Positions 1 through 11,334 of a stretch of DNA of 64,000 nucleotides are shown piece by piece. Location: positions 454,246-518,245 of the forward strand of contig JABAKD010000035.1 of the NCBI GenBank assembly GCA_012845835.1. The letters are read 5' to 3'. The translations under genes and the position numbers were made by a program. The stretch is from Undaria pinnatifida. Its lineage: Eukaryota > Sar > Phaeophyceae > Laminariales > Alariaceae. Each line of letters opens with the position of its first letter. Within the stretch, counting starts at the first letter, position 1. The notes beneath the pieces were generated by a model. That model saw only the letters and a list, made by a program, of their open reading frames with translations. It did not search any database and was not told where the DNA came from.

Positions 1-880
1 GCAAAAGCCACGTGGGAAGGCATTTGGATCGTTGATACCATTTCTCCAGGAGGACTCCATGCCAGCTCTAATATTTTCGCGCCCGAAGCCAGTTCTGACA
101 ATAACTGCAAGCGCGCAAAGCGCAGGCCGTCGCTTCCTGCGCTTGATAGCGCTTTACGATAATTGACGACCTCGAGGGCTACCTGTGGATTGAGCTCTTC
201 CTCCGGACGCCACTAGGAACCACTCCCTTCCTCCGGGTTCGAGGAACCTGCTGCCACTGCTGCCGCTGCTGCTTCGGCGATGGATGTCTTATCCTTCTCC
301 GAGAACCATGCTTTCACTCGCTCCCATGTTCCCACGCTCTCAGGCGCGCGTGGTTCTGCGAGGAGGCTGTGCTACCACAGTCACCCCCCTTGGATGGCGG
401 CATGCTGATGACGCCCTCTTAAATATATCATCGTCCGTCCCTTCGCGGGCTCAGCCACGCTGCCTTGTCGATGTTCGACGGGTAGTCAATTAACAAAGGA
501 ATGCTCACTCGGCCAATCGGCATTTGGCCAAAGTACAGTAGAGCCTGGAGGACGCACCACAGCTTGATCAACCTCAAGCATGAATTCGGCGTTTTTTATT
601 GTCTGTGTTGTCGATGCTCTCCCAGGGCGTCATTGACGAGGCCAAGCAAATGGGTGATAAGCTTGACGTGGGCAGTAGCCAAACTCGGCTGCAATGTGAC
701 AACAATGACGAAGCGTTGTTGGAACTCCTCAAGGGGAACACCATCGAGCGGTTCTGCAGTCCCCAACGTGTTTTGGTCCCACGGATAGCAGAGCCTATCG
801 CGGCGCCCATGCTCGCCGTCGTCAGGTTTCTCTCCGAGTCCCGTTGCCGTAAAGCGTAGTTCAGGGTCGGTCTGAACTGC
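1..880 (-). pseudogene. Possible decayed reverse-transcriptase N-terminal fragment
   Basis: On the minus strand several short open stretches read like protein although no long frame survives. Near 130-190 a stretch contains SAGSDGLRFARLQ, which recalls the PDGLR...HL motif just upstream of the fingers of many LINE-type reverse transcriptases. Near 250-310 an Ala-rich stretch contains FSEKDKTSIAEAAAAAVAAG, and near 600-800 another contains LDGVPLEEFQQRF. The plus strand also carries an 86-residue ORF at 599-859, so coding direction is not certain. No catalytic FADD/YADD box lies in the window; it would lie to the left of position 1. If real, this is a transposon relic broken by several stops and frame changes. 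The family was judged by eye from one short motif. Confidence 0.25.
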
Positions 881-1484
881 AACTTTTAACGATTCCTACC
901 ATGGCGGACTGTGCATCCTCTTGAGCCGCAGAGCAGCGGCGCCTGAGCACCGCCTCGCCTGGCTGCATTCACCACGCACCGCGCATGCATTGTATGTTGG
1001 CCTCCACAGGGCAACCCCACCACTCGGTGTCCCCGAGCAATCGTTGCCCTAACCCCCCCGCAGGTCGTACCACTTTGGTCGTCTGCAATTGAAGCGCGGA
1101 GTTGTACTGCGCCTCCTGGCGCTGGACATCTTACTTCGCCGCCCCGGCCTTCCCTCCGCGTCTCACTCTCCACTGTTGTCTCTTCCCTCGCCAGCGGCCG
1201 GGGGTGGCTCGCCCCCCCTGGCTCGAGAGATTCACCCCCGGTACGTTGCGGCCCCTCTCCAAGTTATTGCCGCTCGTAATCCTCCTCCAGCATGATTATA
1301 AATAGTAACGATAAAATGTCATACTAAGTCATGTTTTTTGCGATTCCCAACACTACGCTCTCACTCTATATAAAGGCCCAATAACAGTATTTTCCTCTAT
1401 CGTGTCTTTCTTTACTCCTTGCCATATTGCTCAGGTTTTCTCAAGTTTGGGAACGCGTCTTCTGGGACATCATCTACAAACTGT
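881..1484. other. Gene-free stretch with an orphan TATA-like box
   Basis: No believable reading frame is present; the short ORFs here are Pro/Arg-rich translations of GC-rich DNA on both strands. A TATATAAAGG box lies at 1367-1376, but no ORF follows within the next 600 bases, so it cannot be tied to a gene. Confidence 0.3.
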
Positions 1485-1667
1485 GGGGGCTCCCAATAGT
1501 GCCGGTTGAATAGTGCCACTACTCTACAGTGTCGGTGGAATCGGTTGGTACGACTTGAACTATAAAATATCTATAGTAACCCTATTCCCAGTTCTTACGA
1601 CGTGCTGGCGCCCTGAATAGTGCCGGCATGTTGGGTTCGCACATACCGGCACTATTGGAAGGCCCCC
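1485..1667. mobile_element. Small inverted-repeat element (MITE-like), CAATAGTGCCGG motif
   Basis: The left end GGGGGCTCCCAATAGTGCCG and the right end, read as its reverse complement GGGGGCCTTCCAATAGTGCC, match at about 19 of 22 positions. The word AATAGTGCC occurs four times inside: at both ends, just after the left end and before the right end, the last copy inverted. The length of 183 bp, lack of coding and inverted termini fit a miniature inverted-repeat element. I could not find a clean target-site duplication, so the superfamily is unknown. Confidence 0.5.
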
Positions 1668-2707
1668 AATGCTACCGTGAAACATGCTATTGGGATCTAC
1701 AAGAAGGAGTTTCTATTGCCATTTCGAGAGAGCTGTTACGTTGCCATATACTACCTGGTGTGATATAGAGGAAAGGAACATCACTCAGCGATTATCTACT
1801 GCATGCTAGGGTATGCTTTTGTGAGCACCACTAACACGAGCTTTAGACCTGGACGCGACATTTAAAGGACCACAACATCTTCGACTCCACGGTGAATACA
1901 GGACGAACAAGTGTATGTTATCTATTGTAATGTGAAAAGGAATTACAGGCAGAAACAGCAAAATCGTGGTAGACAACACCAACCTAGTGCTTAGGGTACT
2001 TCGTACGCACCGTCTTCATGATCGCCTCTACCGCCTCCAAATGTATGCCGAACGAAGCAACGTATGCCGAACGAAGTAACGTTGTTGAGCGTGCATACAC
2101 CAAGCATTCCTATAAAACATATAGGCATGTGTGCTGAATTGCACTTTCCCGCCCTTGTGTTCATTGCAGTTAGCATTGCATGACCAATCACCTTGATTGC
2201 TGTATTGGCAATGCGTACCTCTGTCTCATTTTCTTTCACCTGAGCTCGTTGATCTAGGAGGCATCGGCACGGATACTGGTTGTGCTAGATGTAGATGGGA
2301 GGAATTATCAGTTTAATGCCAAGAACACACGTTTAACAGTAGCTATCCTGTTTGGCACGCAATTTGAGTCGTCATGTTATTAAAAGTATGTGGCAACAGT
2401 ATGTTGCAATCCTCCCACACAGGTCACTATAAAATAGTCGTCATGGTACTGCTGTGTCGAATGTTCTGCCATACGGTTATGTCCAACTACCCTATCCTTG
2501 TATAACAATACGCCGTGAAGCAATAACATATACAGCAGTTGCAAATGGTTCTCTTCTATCAAAAGATTATCACATAGATAGCCAGGCATGGTCCTTCGAT
2601 TATACGGCAGGTGTACCAAAACGACCAAGGTCCCCAATGGTTGGCTATAGCTAAGGTGGCATAATCGTATGTTGATCTAGACAGTCTTACATTGATCTAT
2701 ACCAGGG
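1668..2707. other. Gene-free stretch
   Basis: Only short shadow ORFs are present. A 15-bp direct repeat, ATGCCGAACGAAG(C/T)AACG, occurs twice at 2043-2080. No tRNA-like, promoter-like or transposon signature was recognised. Confidence 0.3.
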
Positions 2708-2757
2708 TACTAGGGGGGCTTCGCCGCGGCGGGCTGCCGCCTGCCTTGGCTCCGCGC
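2708..2757. repeat. GC-rich palindromic repeat, copy 1
   Basis: A very GC-rich, hairpin-forming block (GGGGGCTTCGCCGCGGCGGG, then GCTGCCGCC...GGCTCCGCGCATGCCC) sits in AT-richer DNA. It closely matches the block at 51058-51107 and is related in type to 24258-24310 and 54412-54460. No coding is expected. Confidence 0.55.
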
Positions 2758-3069
2758 ATGCCCGTAATTTTCGAGTATTCATGGCATGTGTTGAGTATAA
2801 GATTATAAGTAAATCAAGGCTGCACATGCGACAGCACTGCCAAGGGGTACATTCAAATAAATCGTGTTTGAACGAAGAGAAATGAACACTGGAATCAGGT
2901 GCAATAAACTGCGACAACGAATTGCGCCATCCGGCACACGATGACGAACAACAACTGCAGCAGCAGAAGCCCCCGCACAACTCTTATGTACGTGTAATTT
3001 CATCAACAGCAGGAGCGGCAGCTGCGGCAGTTCGACAACAGCAAGCGTCATTTCTATTAGTATAATAAT

Positions 3070-3215
3070 ATCTGTACGATAACATTCTCACTTTGCCTTG
3101 AGCCGGTACATACAGGAAAAGTAAGAGGAGAAAACAAATGAAGAGTAAACGAGGATCCGATATTGTACATACCAAGGCTCGAACCCAAAGGCAAAAAAAC
3201 AAATAAACTAACTTG
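3070..3215. repeat. Dispersed repeat, GTACCCGGTAC family (diverged copy)
   Basis: This segment (GAGCCGGTACATACAGGAAA followed by an A-rich tract) aligns by eye with 5883-6035 and 6722-6890. Those copies carry the palindromic word GTACCCGGTACG followed by a similar A-rich tract and a GGATACACATCG-like word. It is non-coding. Confidence 0.4.
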
Positions 3216-3344
3216 AAAAAAAGAGAGAGACTCGCGGCTAAAGATTAACAATCGTTCGGGGCTATCCTTCAAGCTGCTGTTGTCGATTACTACTGGAATA
3301 ACAATTTGCGTACTTATGCGTACGACTATGCATACTTACGCACT

Positions 3345-3580
3345 TGGCAATACTGGGCCCGAATTTCGCAAAAACACGAATTTTTAGGGGCTTTCACGAC
3401 ACGAAGCGAGGACGGCCGAGGACGCCCCCGGCAGAGTCGGGAGGGGGCGGCCAAGGTGAGGCACGTCTAGGAAGCAGCGTGCCGATAAGTAGACCTAAGC
3501 TCGTGTTATCTCGAAGACGGCTCAAAGCCTGGTATTAATCTGGTCTCTCGGTCGCTGAGATGACATGCCCAACATATTTA
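3345..3580. repeat. Dispersed ~230-bp repeat, copy 1
   Basis: The sequence from the GGGCCCGAATTTCGC word through CACGAAGCGAGGACGGCCGA, GAGTCGGGAGGGGG and TATCTCGAAGACGGCTCAAA is repeated, diverged, at 7365-7585, including the closing 'CTCGGTCGCTGAGATG / CTCGGCCGCCTCTCGTG'. Both copies face the same way. A tRNA-type internal promoter is not convincing, so it is left as an unclassified dispersed repeat. Confidence 0.5.
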
Positions 3581-3727
3581 TACATACATTTACAAACAGC
3601 AAGCACCAGCGGCGGCAGTCCAACGACAAACAAACGGCAAGCTGTAGACATACAGCAAACATACGGTAAAGGCAGCAGCAACGCCGTACAACTCTCACGT
3701 GCGTGAAAATTCAACAACTGCAAACAG

Positions 3728-4155
3728 CGTTCGTGATAGCGGCCGTGTGTATCGACTGAGTTGCGGTAGAACATCTGATGGGATGATTTGAATAGCGGAA
3801 CTGACGATCTGAGGTTGCCGAGCTAGCACATAGGAAAACTCCTTGTGGTGCTGCGGTAGTTCGGTAGATTGTACACACCTAAGGGTTATACATTGGACCG
3901 TAGGAGAATGTATGGTACATCGGACAATTGTCAGGTAGAATACCCCCGTATTGTTGCTAGAGGTCGGATTAACGGCTTATTGCCGTGATCGGTACGTTGC
4001 ATTGGTCCGATTGTGTGCATCTTTCCGAAGTGGCGTGGGAGTTCGCAGCCTTTGTGCTCGCCCCACTCGTTCACTCCACTTCCCAACCTGTCTCTCCAGA
4101 CCAAGGTCTCAATAATAAAATATCTCTTTCTTCAGAAGTCACGGATTAACCAACA
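3728..4155 (+). repeat. Left LTR of the copia fossil
   Basis: This is a 428-bp direct repeat paired with 5369-5796 at about 98% identity by eye. It is preceded by the target duplication AACAG and contains AATAAAATAT near its 3' end, which could serve as a poly(A)-signal region. Confidence 0.85.
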
Positions 4156-4234
4156 CGCTAAACCAATCCTCTTCAGGTCCGACACTAGCCTCTTGTAGAA
4201 TGTTCTAGATGCCTGCTTCAATCCGCACAAACTC

Positions 4235-5173
4235 TTGTGTAAACGGGCAACCTTTCCTGACGTCGAGCAGTCTATGTCTGACCCCTGTGTCCTGCGTTTC
4301 ATGATGGGGTATGAGGTTGTGGGGATGGTCGCGATTCACGTGGATATTCTGTATGCAGGAACTAGGAGTCTGGCTAAGGTGGTTGTGGAAGCACTTGGTG
4401 ACTCTCTTCCTACGAAGAATTTGGGTGAGGTCAAGTTCTTTCTTGGTTGCGAATTTATTCGCGACCGCGAGGCTGGCACGATTGAGATTTCCCAAGAGAG
4501 TTACATAAAGAGTTCTCGCGAGAGATTCCATATTTGTCGCACCAGCTCGATCCCTGCTTCCCTTGCCAACGATAACACGTCCTTGAAGGAGGATGAGGGG
4601 GCAGGAGATGTGCCGTTCCGAGAGGTGGTGCGGAGCCTGATGTGGATCGCCAGCCAGACGAGGCCCGACATCTCGAATGCTGTGCGGGCTGTGGCGAGGC
4701 ACTCTCACGAGCCAAAGAGAAGCCACTGGAAGGCAGCCCAGAAGATCCTGAATTATCTTCTGGAAACGGCGCATCTAACTCTGAAGTTCAAGCAAGACAG
4801 TTCGGTAGACGTAGGCACGTTGGTGTACGCAGATGCCGACCTTGCAAGCAAGGCCACTGACCGTAGATCAGTTTCGGGAGCGATGGTGTTTGTGGCTGCG
4901 ATGCTTGTAGTTTGGATTTCTAGGACGCAGAAATGCGTTTCACAGTCGACTTCTGAAGCAGAGAACCTTGCGATGGGCGATGGTGTGAAGGAGGCTCTGT
5001 TGGTGAACGGAATGCTTCAGTTCCTGAGGCTTAGTAGGAAGCCTCGTAAGATCGACGCCCTTGAGGACAACGAAGAAGCGATTGCGCTTGCAGAGAATCC
5101 ACTTAGCTCGAGTAGGAGTAAGCACATCGACGTGAGGCACCCCTTTCTTAGGAATTTTACCGAGGAGATATGA
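4235..5173 (+). pseudogene. Ty1/copia reverse transcriptase end plus RNase H relic
   Basis: The recognisable family words are FFLGCEF (copia RT 'FLG'), the segment ending 'SLMWIASQTRPDIS' (copia 'YL..TRPDI'), VYADADLASKATDRRSVSGA (RNase H 'DAD.A......R.S.SG') and 'SQSTSEAE' followed by the SSSRSKHIDVR box. The order RT end, then RNase H, is the normal C-terminal order of copia pol. It lies between the paired LTRs on the same strand. It is a partial polyprotein and therefore a fossil; no function is claimed. Confidence 0.88.
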
Positions 5174-5368
5174 TCGAGGTCACGCATGTTCCCAGCGAAA
5201 AACAGCATGCGGACATCGCCACGAGCGCTCTCCCAAGCGATCTTTTTGAAGTTCACCGCGACTTTGCGCTTGGCTCGAGGGATGAGAACTAGAAGTCTGA
5301 GGGATATTTTTTTCATTTTCTTTAATATTTTTTTTTGGTCTGGTAGATACAACAGCCCCTAGGGAGGG

Positions 5369-5796
5369 TGTTCGTGATAGCGGCCGTGTGTATCGACTGA
5401 GTTGCGGTAGAACATCTGATGGGATGATTTGAATAGCGGAACTGACGATCTGAGGTTGCCGAGCTAGCACATAGGAATACTTCTCGTGGTGCTGCGGTAA
5501 TTCGGTAGATTGTACACACCTAAGGGTTATACATTGGACCGTAGGAGAATGTATGGTACATCGGACAATTGTCAGGTAGAATACCCCCGTATTGTTGCTA
5601 GAGGTCGGATTAACGGCTTATTGCCGTGATCGGTACGTTGCATTAGTCCGATTGTGTGCATCTTTCCGAAGTGGCGTGGGAGTTCGCAGCCTTTGTGCTC
5701 GCCCCACTCGTTCACTCCACTTCCCAACCTGTCTCTCCAGACCAAGGTCTCAATAATAAAATATCTCTTTCTCCAGAAGTCACGGGTTTACCAACA
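5369..5796 (+). repeat. Right LTR of the copia fossil
   Basis: It begins TGTTCGTGATAGC right after the purine tract AGGGAGGG at 5361-5368, ends CCAACA, and is followed by the AACAG target duplication. It pairs with 3728-4155. Confidence 0.87.
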
Positions 5797-5869
5797 AACA
5801 GCATGCTGAAGCAGCGGCAGCACCGTCAGTGTGACAAATAGAAAGCAGTATCCAGTGCAATATGCATAT

Positions 5870-6890
5870 GTAATATACGTTCACTTTGGGCCGGTACCCG
5901 GTACGCAAGAGACAACAAAAATGGGAGGAAAAACACAAACTAAAAGGGAGTAACAAAAAATACCTCATACCGGATACACATCGAGGCGCAAACACAACCG
6001 TGAGAGAACACACACACTTTAAAGAAAAAAAAAAGCAGCAGAAGCGTCAGTCGAACGACAAACGGCACGCCCTAGGGGAGGACGGCATAGGCACAGTGAC
6101 AGCAGCGGCAACGGCGCACATATTTGCGTGTAAACTCAACAACAGCTAGCTGCAGCAACGGCAGCACCAGCAGCACGACCAATAGCAAGAACTACCTTGT
6201 GCAACATGCACAAATACTACCTTGGGATAAAATACATGAACGTATAACGTATATAGCAGCTACTTGTTATAGGAGGCATATGCATTCAAAAGATGAATTA
6301 GATACCTCTATCACATGCTATTTTTGCATTGCTATGTCATCTACCCTGGTATATACAATGTTATTTGATGAAAAAAAATTAACGTCAGCTGTGAGGATTT
6401 TGTTAATACCGCTATCGTTGATTTCTTTTTACTACTGCATGTATTTAATATGTTGCTGTTACTCACGAATCATAACAACTTGCTACCTTGGGATGTAGGT
6501 GTAGTAGTTACCATTACCACAATCTGCTGTTCATGGTGTTCACGCTGACAACATCCGTAGTAGGAGTCATTTGTATTCAAGGGATAATACATCAGTACAA
6601 ACGAGCGGCTGGTGTATCCCGTGTACGAGGTTCCAACCCCGCATGCAAGTATGAGTATCGACCCTAAATTTATCGAACATACAGCTGACGTGTTAAGAAG
6701 ATTTTTCAAACAGTGCTAAGATCATTTTGGGCCCGTACCCGGTACGCACAGAACAAGAAAAAGGGAAGCAACTAGAAACGAAAAACGAAAAAAGGTAACA
6801 TAATAGTATTAGTTGGAAACACATCGGGATTCGAACAAAAACAGGAGCAAAAAAATAAAAAAAGAACACTTGAAAATAAGGGAAAACATA
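5870..6890. repeat. Gene-free stretch with two GTACCCGGTAC-family repeats and SINE-like cores
   Basis: Two copies of a repeat headed by GGGCC(G)GTACCCGGTACGC lie at 5883-6035 and 6722-6890, each followed by an A-rich tract and a (G)GATACACATCG/GAAACACATCG word. Between them, CAGCTGACGT-type SINE cores occur at 6381-6396 (minus) and 6676-6694 (plus). The latter follows GTACGAGGTTCCAACCCCG, which resembles a tRNA B box. No gene is supported. Confidence 0.45.
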
Positions 6891-7199
6891 TACATGGCAG
6901 TCTTCAAACCAGCGACTGGTGGCAACCTAAAGTGACGGTCTACCTGCCGAACTACTGCTTTTTTTTTTCTTTTGTTTTTTACACACATCTACTTTCCAGC
7001 TTCTGGGCAGGCCGTGGCCACAGGTGTCGTGCCTTTTCCCCCCGGTTCTTGCCTTCAACTTTTATCGCGCATAGGGTTCAGCAATCCCACTGCTCGTCGG
7101 TTTTTCATCGAGTGTTGCGAACTCACGCTCTCGCGCTTTCCGCAAATCAATCCGTGCTCAAGAAAAAGTCCCCACGAATTTACACGAGTATGCACTCGG

Positions 7200-7280
7200 G
7201 GGGGTTCGAACTCACAAAACTGACCTATACCAGGCACGAGGATAACCTGATACACCATCGGGGCGACCGGCTTACTACAC
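7200..7280 (-). repeat. tRNA-like sequence (probable SINE head)
   Basis: Read on the minus strand, TGGTGTATCAGG (7246-7257) resembles a Pol III A box. GAGTTCGAACCC (7203-7214) resembles a B box at normal tRNA spacing. The stems do not close into a good cloverleaf, notably in the T arm, so this is a tRNA-derived repeat or pseudogene and not a working tRNA. Confidence 0.4.
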
Positions 7281-7364
7281 TGCCGCCACTGGCAGTTGAA
7301 AACATAATTAAGTGTTTTTATACGTACGGCTTTACACTTGACATTTCGGAACCGAACGTTTGCA

Positions 7365-7585
7365 AAAAAATGATATTTGCGTAGGCCACCACAACACGAA
7401 GCGAGCACGACCGACGCCGACCCCTGCAGGGTCGGGATAGTCGAGCAAGCTAGGGAGCCCCTAGAAAACAACGCGCCGAGAGGTGGACCTCAGGTCGAGG
7501 TATCTCGAAGACAACTTAAAACCCGGTCTTAATCGGAGCCCTCGGCCGCCTCTCGTGTAAGCGCCAATAAATTTAAAACTGTGTA
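7365..7585. repeat. Dispersed ~230-bp repeat, copy 2
   Basis: This is the partner of 3345-3580. Shared words include ACACGAAGCGAG, 'GTCGGGA', and TATCTCGAAGAC followed by AACTTAAAACCCGGTCTTAAT (copy 1: GGCTCAAAGCCTGGTATTAAT). It is diverged and non-coding. Confidence 0.5.
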
Positions 7586-7801
7586 TATTTAGAGCATACC
7601 ACATGTACCTTTCGTTGTAGTACAACACAATACGGAAACAAAAAATCACTAAGGTTAACGTAAAAACACCACGTAAAAAAAAAGTGCTCCCATCCACCTC
7701 ACAGTTTACCTTTGAAATATTCGGCATCTGCATTTAGCGCGCAGGTAGAAAATTATGCTCGCATCCACCTCCGTTTCCTCCCGCCCCCACCACATACACC
7801 C

Positions 7802-8400
7802 CCTTAAACATATATATATAATAGTTGGCCTCAGTTGACACCGACGCTGTAAAACATTATATGTATATTGGGGCTGCCGTTGGTTGGCAACGACGCTGTA
7901 AAACATGCCAATCACTGCTTGAGCTAGACAAACAGGGTACCGTTTTTTCTTTTTTTTTCTTTAGGCGGTCACCACGATGGTTATCGACTTAGATCATATT
8001 GTGCGGGGTGGGGGACCCTAACTCCGCACAAGGGGACTAATCGCATCACGTAGTGTGAATATGGTAAGGCACCCACGAGGCAGTTACAGAGTGATACCCA
8101 TTGCTGTCTCTGGAGTGGCCACACCAGAAAATAAAGTAACTCATTGGCGCTGTCATCCATGAGCAAGAAAGTAGGCACAAGGTGCCGAAGTCCGTCTTAC
8201 GAGCGGTTCTTGGAAGGATGCAGTTCACCCTTCATGCGACTCGCCGAACACCTCACGGCGCTTCGCGATTGGTGCAAGCAATGTCTGCCTGGTTGCTGAA
8301 AACCCGACGTGCCTCATCCCGGCATAGTGGGGATGCGAGGGTCTATGGTCAAACGACTACGGCCATGCACAAACTGAGTACACCCCCCCCCCCCTCCCCC
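7802..8400 (+). mobile_element. C-run chain, non-autonomous element R, copy 1
   Basis: This ~590-bp unit recurs at 8641-9230 and 11883-12468. It opens after a C-run with TTAAA, then GTTGGCCTCAGTTGACACCG, and contains an internal near-duplication ending CGACGCTGTAAAACAT. Its 3' end is GAGTAC followed by a long C-run. The last ~75 bp resemble the 3' end of the LINE at 9231-11882 (GTCTATGGTCAAACGACTACGG versus GTCAATGGTCAAATGACTAAGG). Such sharing of a 3' tail is the classic sign of a non-autonomous element mobilised by a LINE. A short ORF ending ARVYG(Q/H)TTTAM is kept in all three copies and may descend from the LINE C-terminus. Confidence 0.7.
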
Positions 8401-8640
8401 ACCACACACACCCTTCCCCCGCCGCCCCACCAAAAATCAAAATCCGCCAGAACAATAAACACTACCCGGCAGGTGATATCACCTCTTTCGAACCATCCAT
8501 GCAGTAGCTCCAACTTCAAATTAACCTCCACGCGCCCCCCCTTCTCCTCCACCCCCACCAACGCCTAGACCTAACACCACGCGTACAGGAAACTCCTCTA
8601 CATTTATGCGACCTAAAATTGTTGAAAATCTCCCCCCCCC
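8401..8640 (-). repeat. G-rich dispersed repeat, inverted copy
   Basis: Read on the minus strand, this contains TACGCGTGGTGTTAGGTCTA, GAGCTACTGCATGGATGG, GATATC and TAGTGTTTATTGTTCTGGCG. These are the same words, in the same strand order, as the G-rich repeats at 55990-56760. It separates R copies 1 and 2 and ends in a C10 run from which copy 2 starts. Confidence 0.6.
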
Positions 8641-9230
8641 TTAAAATACAGATACGATGGTTGGCCTCGGTTGGCACCAACGCTGTAAAACATTATACGT
8701 ATATTGGGGTTGGTATTGGTTGGCAACGACGCTGTGAAACATGCCAATCACTGCGTGAGCTAGACAACCAGGGTACCGTATATTTTTTCTTTATTTCTTT
8801 TGGCGGTCACCACGATGGTTATCGAGTTAGATCATATTGTGCGGAGTGGGGAACCCTAACTCCGCACAAGGGGAATAATCGCATCACGTAGTGTGAATAT
8901 GGCAAGGCACCCACGAGGCAGCTACGTAGTAATACCCATTGCTCTCTCTGAAGTGGCCACATCAGAAACAAAGTATAACCGATTGGCGCTGTAATTCATA
9001 AGCAAGAAAGTAGGCACAAGGTGTCGCAATCCGTCTTACGAGCGGTTCTTGGAAGGATGCAGTTCACCCTTCATGCGACTCGCCGAACACCTGACGGCGC
9101 TTCGCGATTGGTGCAAGCAATGTCTGCCTGGTTGCTGAAAACCCGACGTGCTCCGTCCCGGCAGAGTAGGAATGCGAGGGTCTATGGTCACACGACTACG
9201 GCCATGCACAAACTCAGTACCCCCCCCCCC
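8641..9230 (+). mobile_element. C-run chain, non-autonomous element R, copy 2
   Basis: This matches R copy 1 almost throughout, from TTAAAATACAG and GTTGGCCTCGGTTGGCACCA to the terminal CAGTAC plus C10. The conserved stretch SVLRAVLGRMQFTLHATRR is present. The LINE at 9231 starts immediately after its C-run, so the two are joined head to tail. Confidence 0.7.
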
Positions 9231-11334
9231 TTCACTTAGTGGTTCAGACGGGTTACAGAGGGAGTTAGTTCACAAGAAAACAAGTAAAGAAGTGTGTAGC
9301 TGAACTTAAGAATAGAAAGGCAGCAGGGGCAGATGAAATAATGAACGAATTTATGACATACGGAGGAGAAGGTATGCTTACCATGATGGTTATGTTGTAT
9401 AACTGGATATGGAAAAACGAGTGCGCGCCTAAGAGGTGGAGAGAAGTAGTAGTAAACATATCCAAGAAAGATAAGGCTGACCCGGGGAACTGCCGAGGGA
9501 TCACGCTATTAAGCGCCGTAGGAAAAACATTCTGTGAGATTTTGAACGATAGAATGGGAACAATGTTGGAGAAGGACGAAAAAATAAGGGAAGGGCCAGC
9601 AGAATGTGGGTCAAACCTTAGTTGCGTAGACCTTGTGTACACATTAGGTCAGATAATTCAAGGCAGGAAAGACGCCGGGCTAACGACGTACTGTTTCTTC
9701 CTAGATGTACAGAAGGCCTATGACACAGTATGAAGGAATGGGTTGTGGAAAAAATATGTGGGAAATTGGGATCAGAGGAAAGAGGTGGAGAATGATGAAA
9801 AATATGACGGAATGTGCGACAAGTGCTGTGATGTTGGACGGGGAAATATCCAAATACACTGGTATTTCACAAGGAGTTGCACAGGGATGTACACTATTAC
9901 CCCATCCATTCAAGATATATATTCATGACATGATAGAAGCAGTCGAAGCAGCAAAGCAAGGAGTCACGATGGGGGAAGATACGGTGTCGGGGTTGATGTT
10001 TGCGGATGATTTCGTGGGGATATCAGAAACACCCGAAGGATTGCAGAAAAAGATAGAGAAAACATTAGAGTACACTATGAAATAGAGGGTGACAGCGAAC
10101 GGGAAAACATGCGCAGTAGTTATAAGTAACGAAGATAAGGTGAATCCGGTAAATTTCAAATGGAAGAGGGGCGAAGATGAACTACTGATTGTAGACCAAT
10201 GTACGTATCTTGGCGTTGAGATCTCAAAGGACTGCTTTTGGGATGGACACATAGCGAAAGTAATAGGAAAGGGTGAATCACAAGTAGGCAAGATGGATGC
10301 GATCGTAACAGACCCGCATCTTGAAACTAGGACTAAATATGCATTCGGATGAATGTGAATGCACCAAAGTTAGAGTATGCAGGAGAGGTATGGGAAGGGA
10401 ACGCAAATTCGTAAAACAACTGAAAACAGTGAGGATTACAGAAGGTAAAAATATACTGGGATGCTCAAGTACGACGAGCAATACAGACGAGCAGAACTAG
10501 GAATGTACCCACTTGAAACAAACAGATGTGAGTTGAAAGTGCGATATAACGTGAAGAATATGCCAGAATAGAGGTTGCCAGCCATAGTTGATAATGCTGT
10601 GCGGGGGAAATTAACAAAAGGGCGAGCTGGAATAAGATGGGATAACGTAGTCGAGAAAAAATTGAAGGACATAGAGGGAGATCAAGAAAAGGTATTGTCT
10701 ACAGAGAAGCTTGGCGGGTACGAGACAGAAGTAAAGAAGGAATAGAAAAAAGGGAAAGGCAAGCGCCAAGAAGTAAGGTGAAAGAGGAGAAACACATAGA
10801 GAAATACGGGGGTTTGAGGGAAGATATTGGAACGAAACGTATCTGCACGGCCCATTGGACTACGCGAAAAGCTGAAACTGCGATTTCGTGTAGGGGACCT
10901 GGACCTACCACAAAGAACGAATAGATATACCAGTAGTAGGTAGGAGAACGTGGCTACAAATATGCGCCCGTGTGGCACAACAACAGAATGTAGGATTCAC
11001 ATTGGAGGAGAATAAAAAATATGCAAGGAGGAACGGGATGCGTTAGAGATGAGGAGCTTAGACGTATGTGACATGGAAGAGTTTGATAGGCTAGAGAGTA
11101 GCGAGAACACGATCGTATGTCCTAGGAGGTAGATGGTGGCCGCAGACGGCGAAACAGGACGGGAATAAGTTAAGCAAACAGTTTCTATGTAGTATATGGA
11201 AGACGCGTAATGTGCGCCCAAAATGTAGGAAGTGTCTCTATTAGGAGTAGGAACGGTGCTCGTCTCGAAACGGATGCGTGGTCAATGGTAAAATGACTAA
11301 GGCAAGCAACAAATGAGTACGCCCCTCCCCCCCC
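9231..11334 (+). mobile_element. LINE retrotransposon, 5'-truncated copy a
   Basis: A non-LTR reverse transcriptase is recognisable. KNRKAAGADEIMNEF lies near 9310, DPGNCRGITLLSAVGKTF (RT motif 2) at about 9480-9535, FLDVQKAYDTV (first catalytic Asp) at about 9700-9733, ISQGVAQGCTLLP at about 9865-9900, and the catalytic box FADD at 9999-10010. The reading changes frame once between 9705 and 9733, and an in-frame TAG falls at about 10086; more breaks follow in the C-terminal half (10350-11240). The 3' end is AATGAGTAC with a C-run. The 5' part (endonuclease, start) is absent, so this is a dead 5'-truncated copy. It abuts R copy 2 on the left and a second truncated copy on the right. Confidence 0.85.

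Larger units (their letters stand above)
3728..5796 (+). mobile_element. Ty1/copia LTR-retrotransposon fossil, internally reduced
   Basis: A complete insertion outline is visible: two 428-bp direct repeats (3728-4155 and 5369-5796), a purine tract AGGGAGGG immediately before the right repeat, and the 5-bp target duplication AACAG at 3723-3727 and 5797-5801. The repeats end CCAACA, and the right one begins TGTTCG, as expected for TG...CA ends. By eye they differ at about nine of 428 positions, suggesting a fairly young insertion. Only the tail of the reverse transcriptase and the RNase H remain between the LTRs; gag, protease and integrase are not seen. The element is broken and could not move by itself. 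It is treated as a fossil. Confidence 0.88.

Noticed and set aside
3354-3370. Another end of MITE A (GGGCCCGAATT)
   Set aside because: Only 11 bases match the MITE A terminus and no partner end or TTA flank is present.
7799-7806. Telomere repeats at the C-run junctions
   Set aside because: CCCTTAA/CCCTAAA words occur at several junctions but never in tandem, so a true telomeric tract is not shown; kept only as a speculation in the C-run finding.
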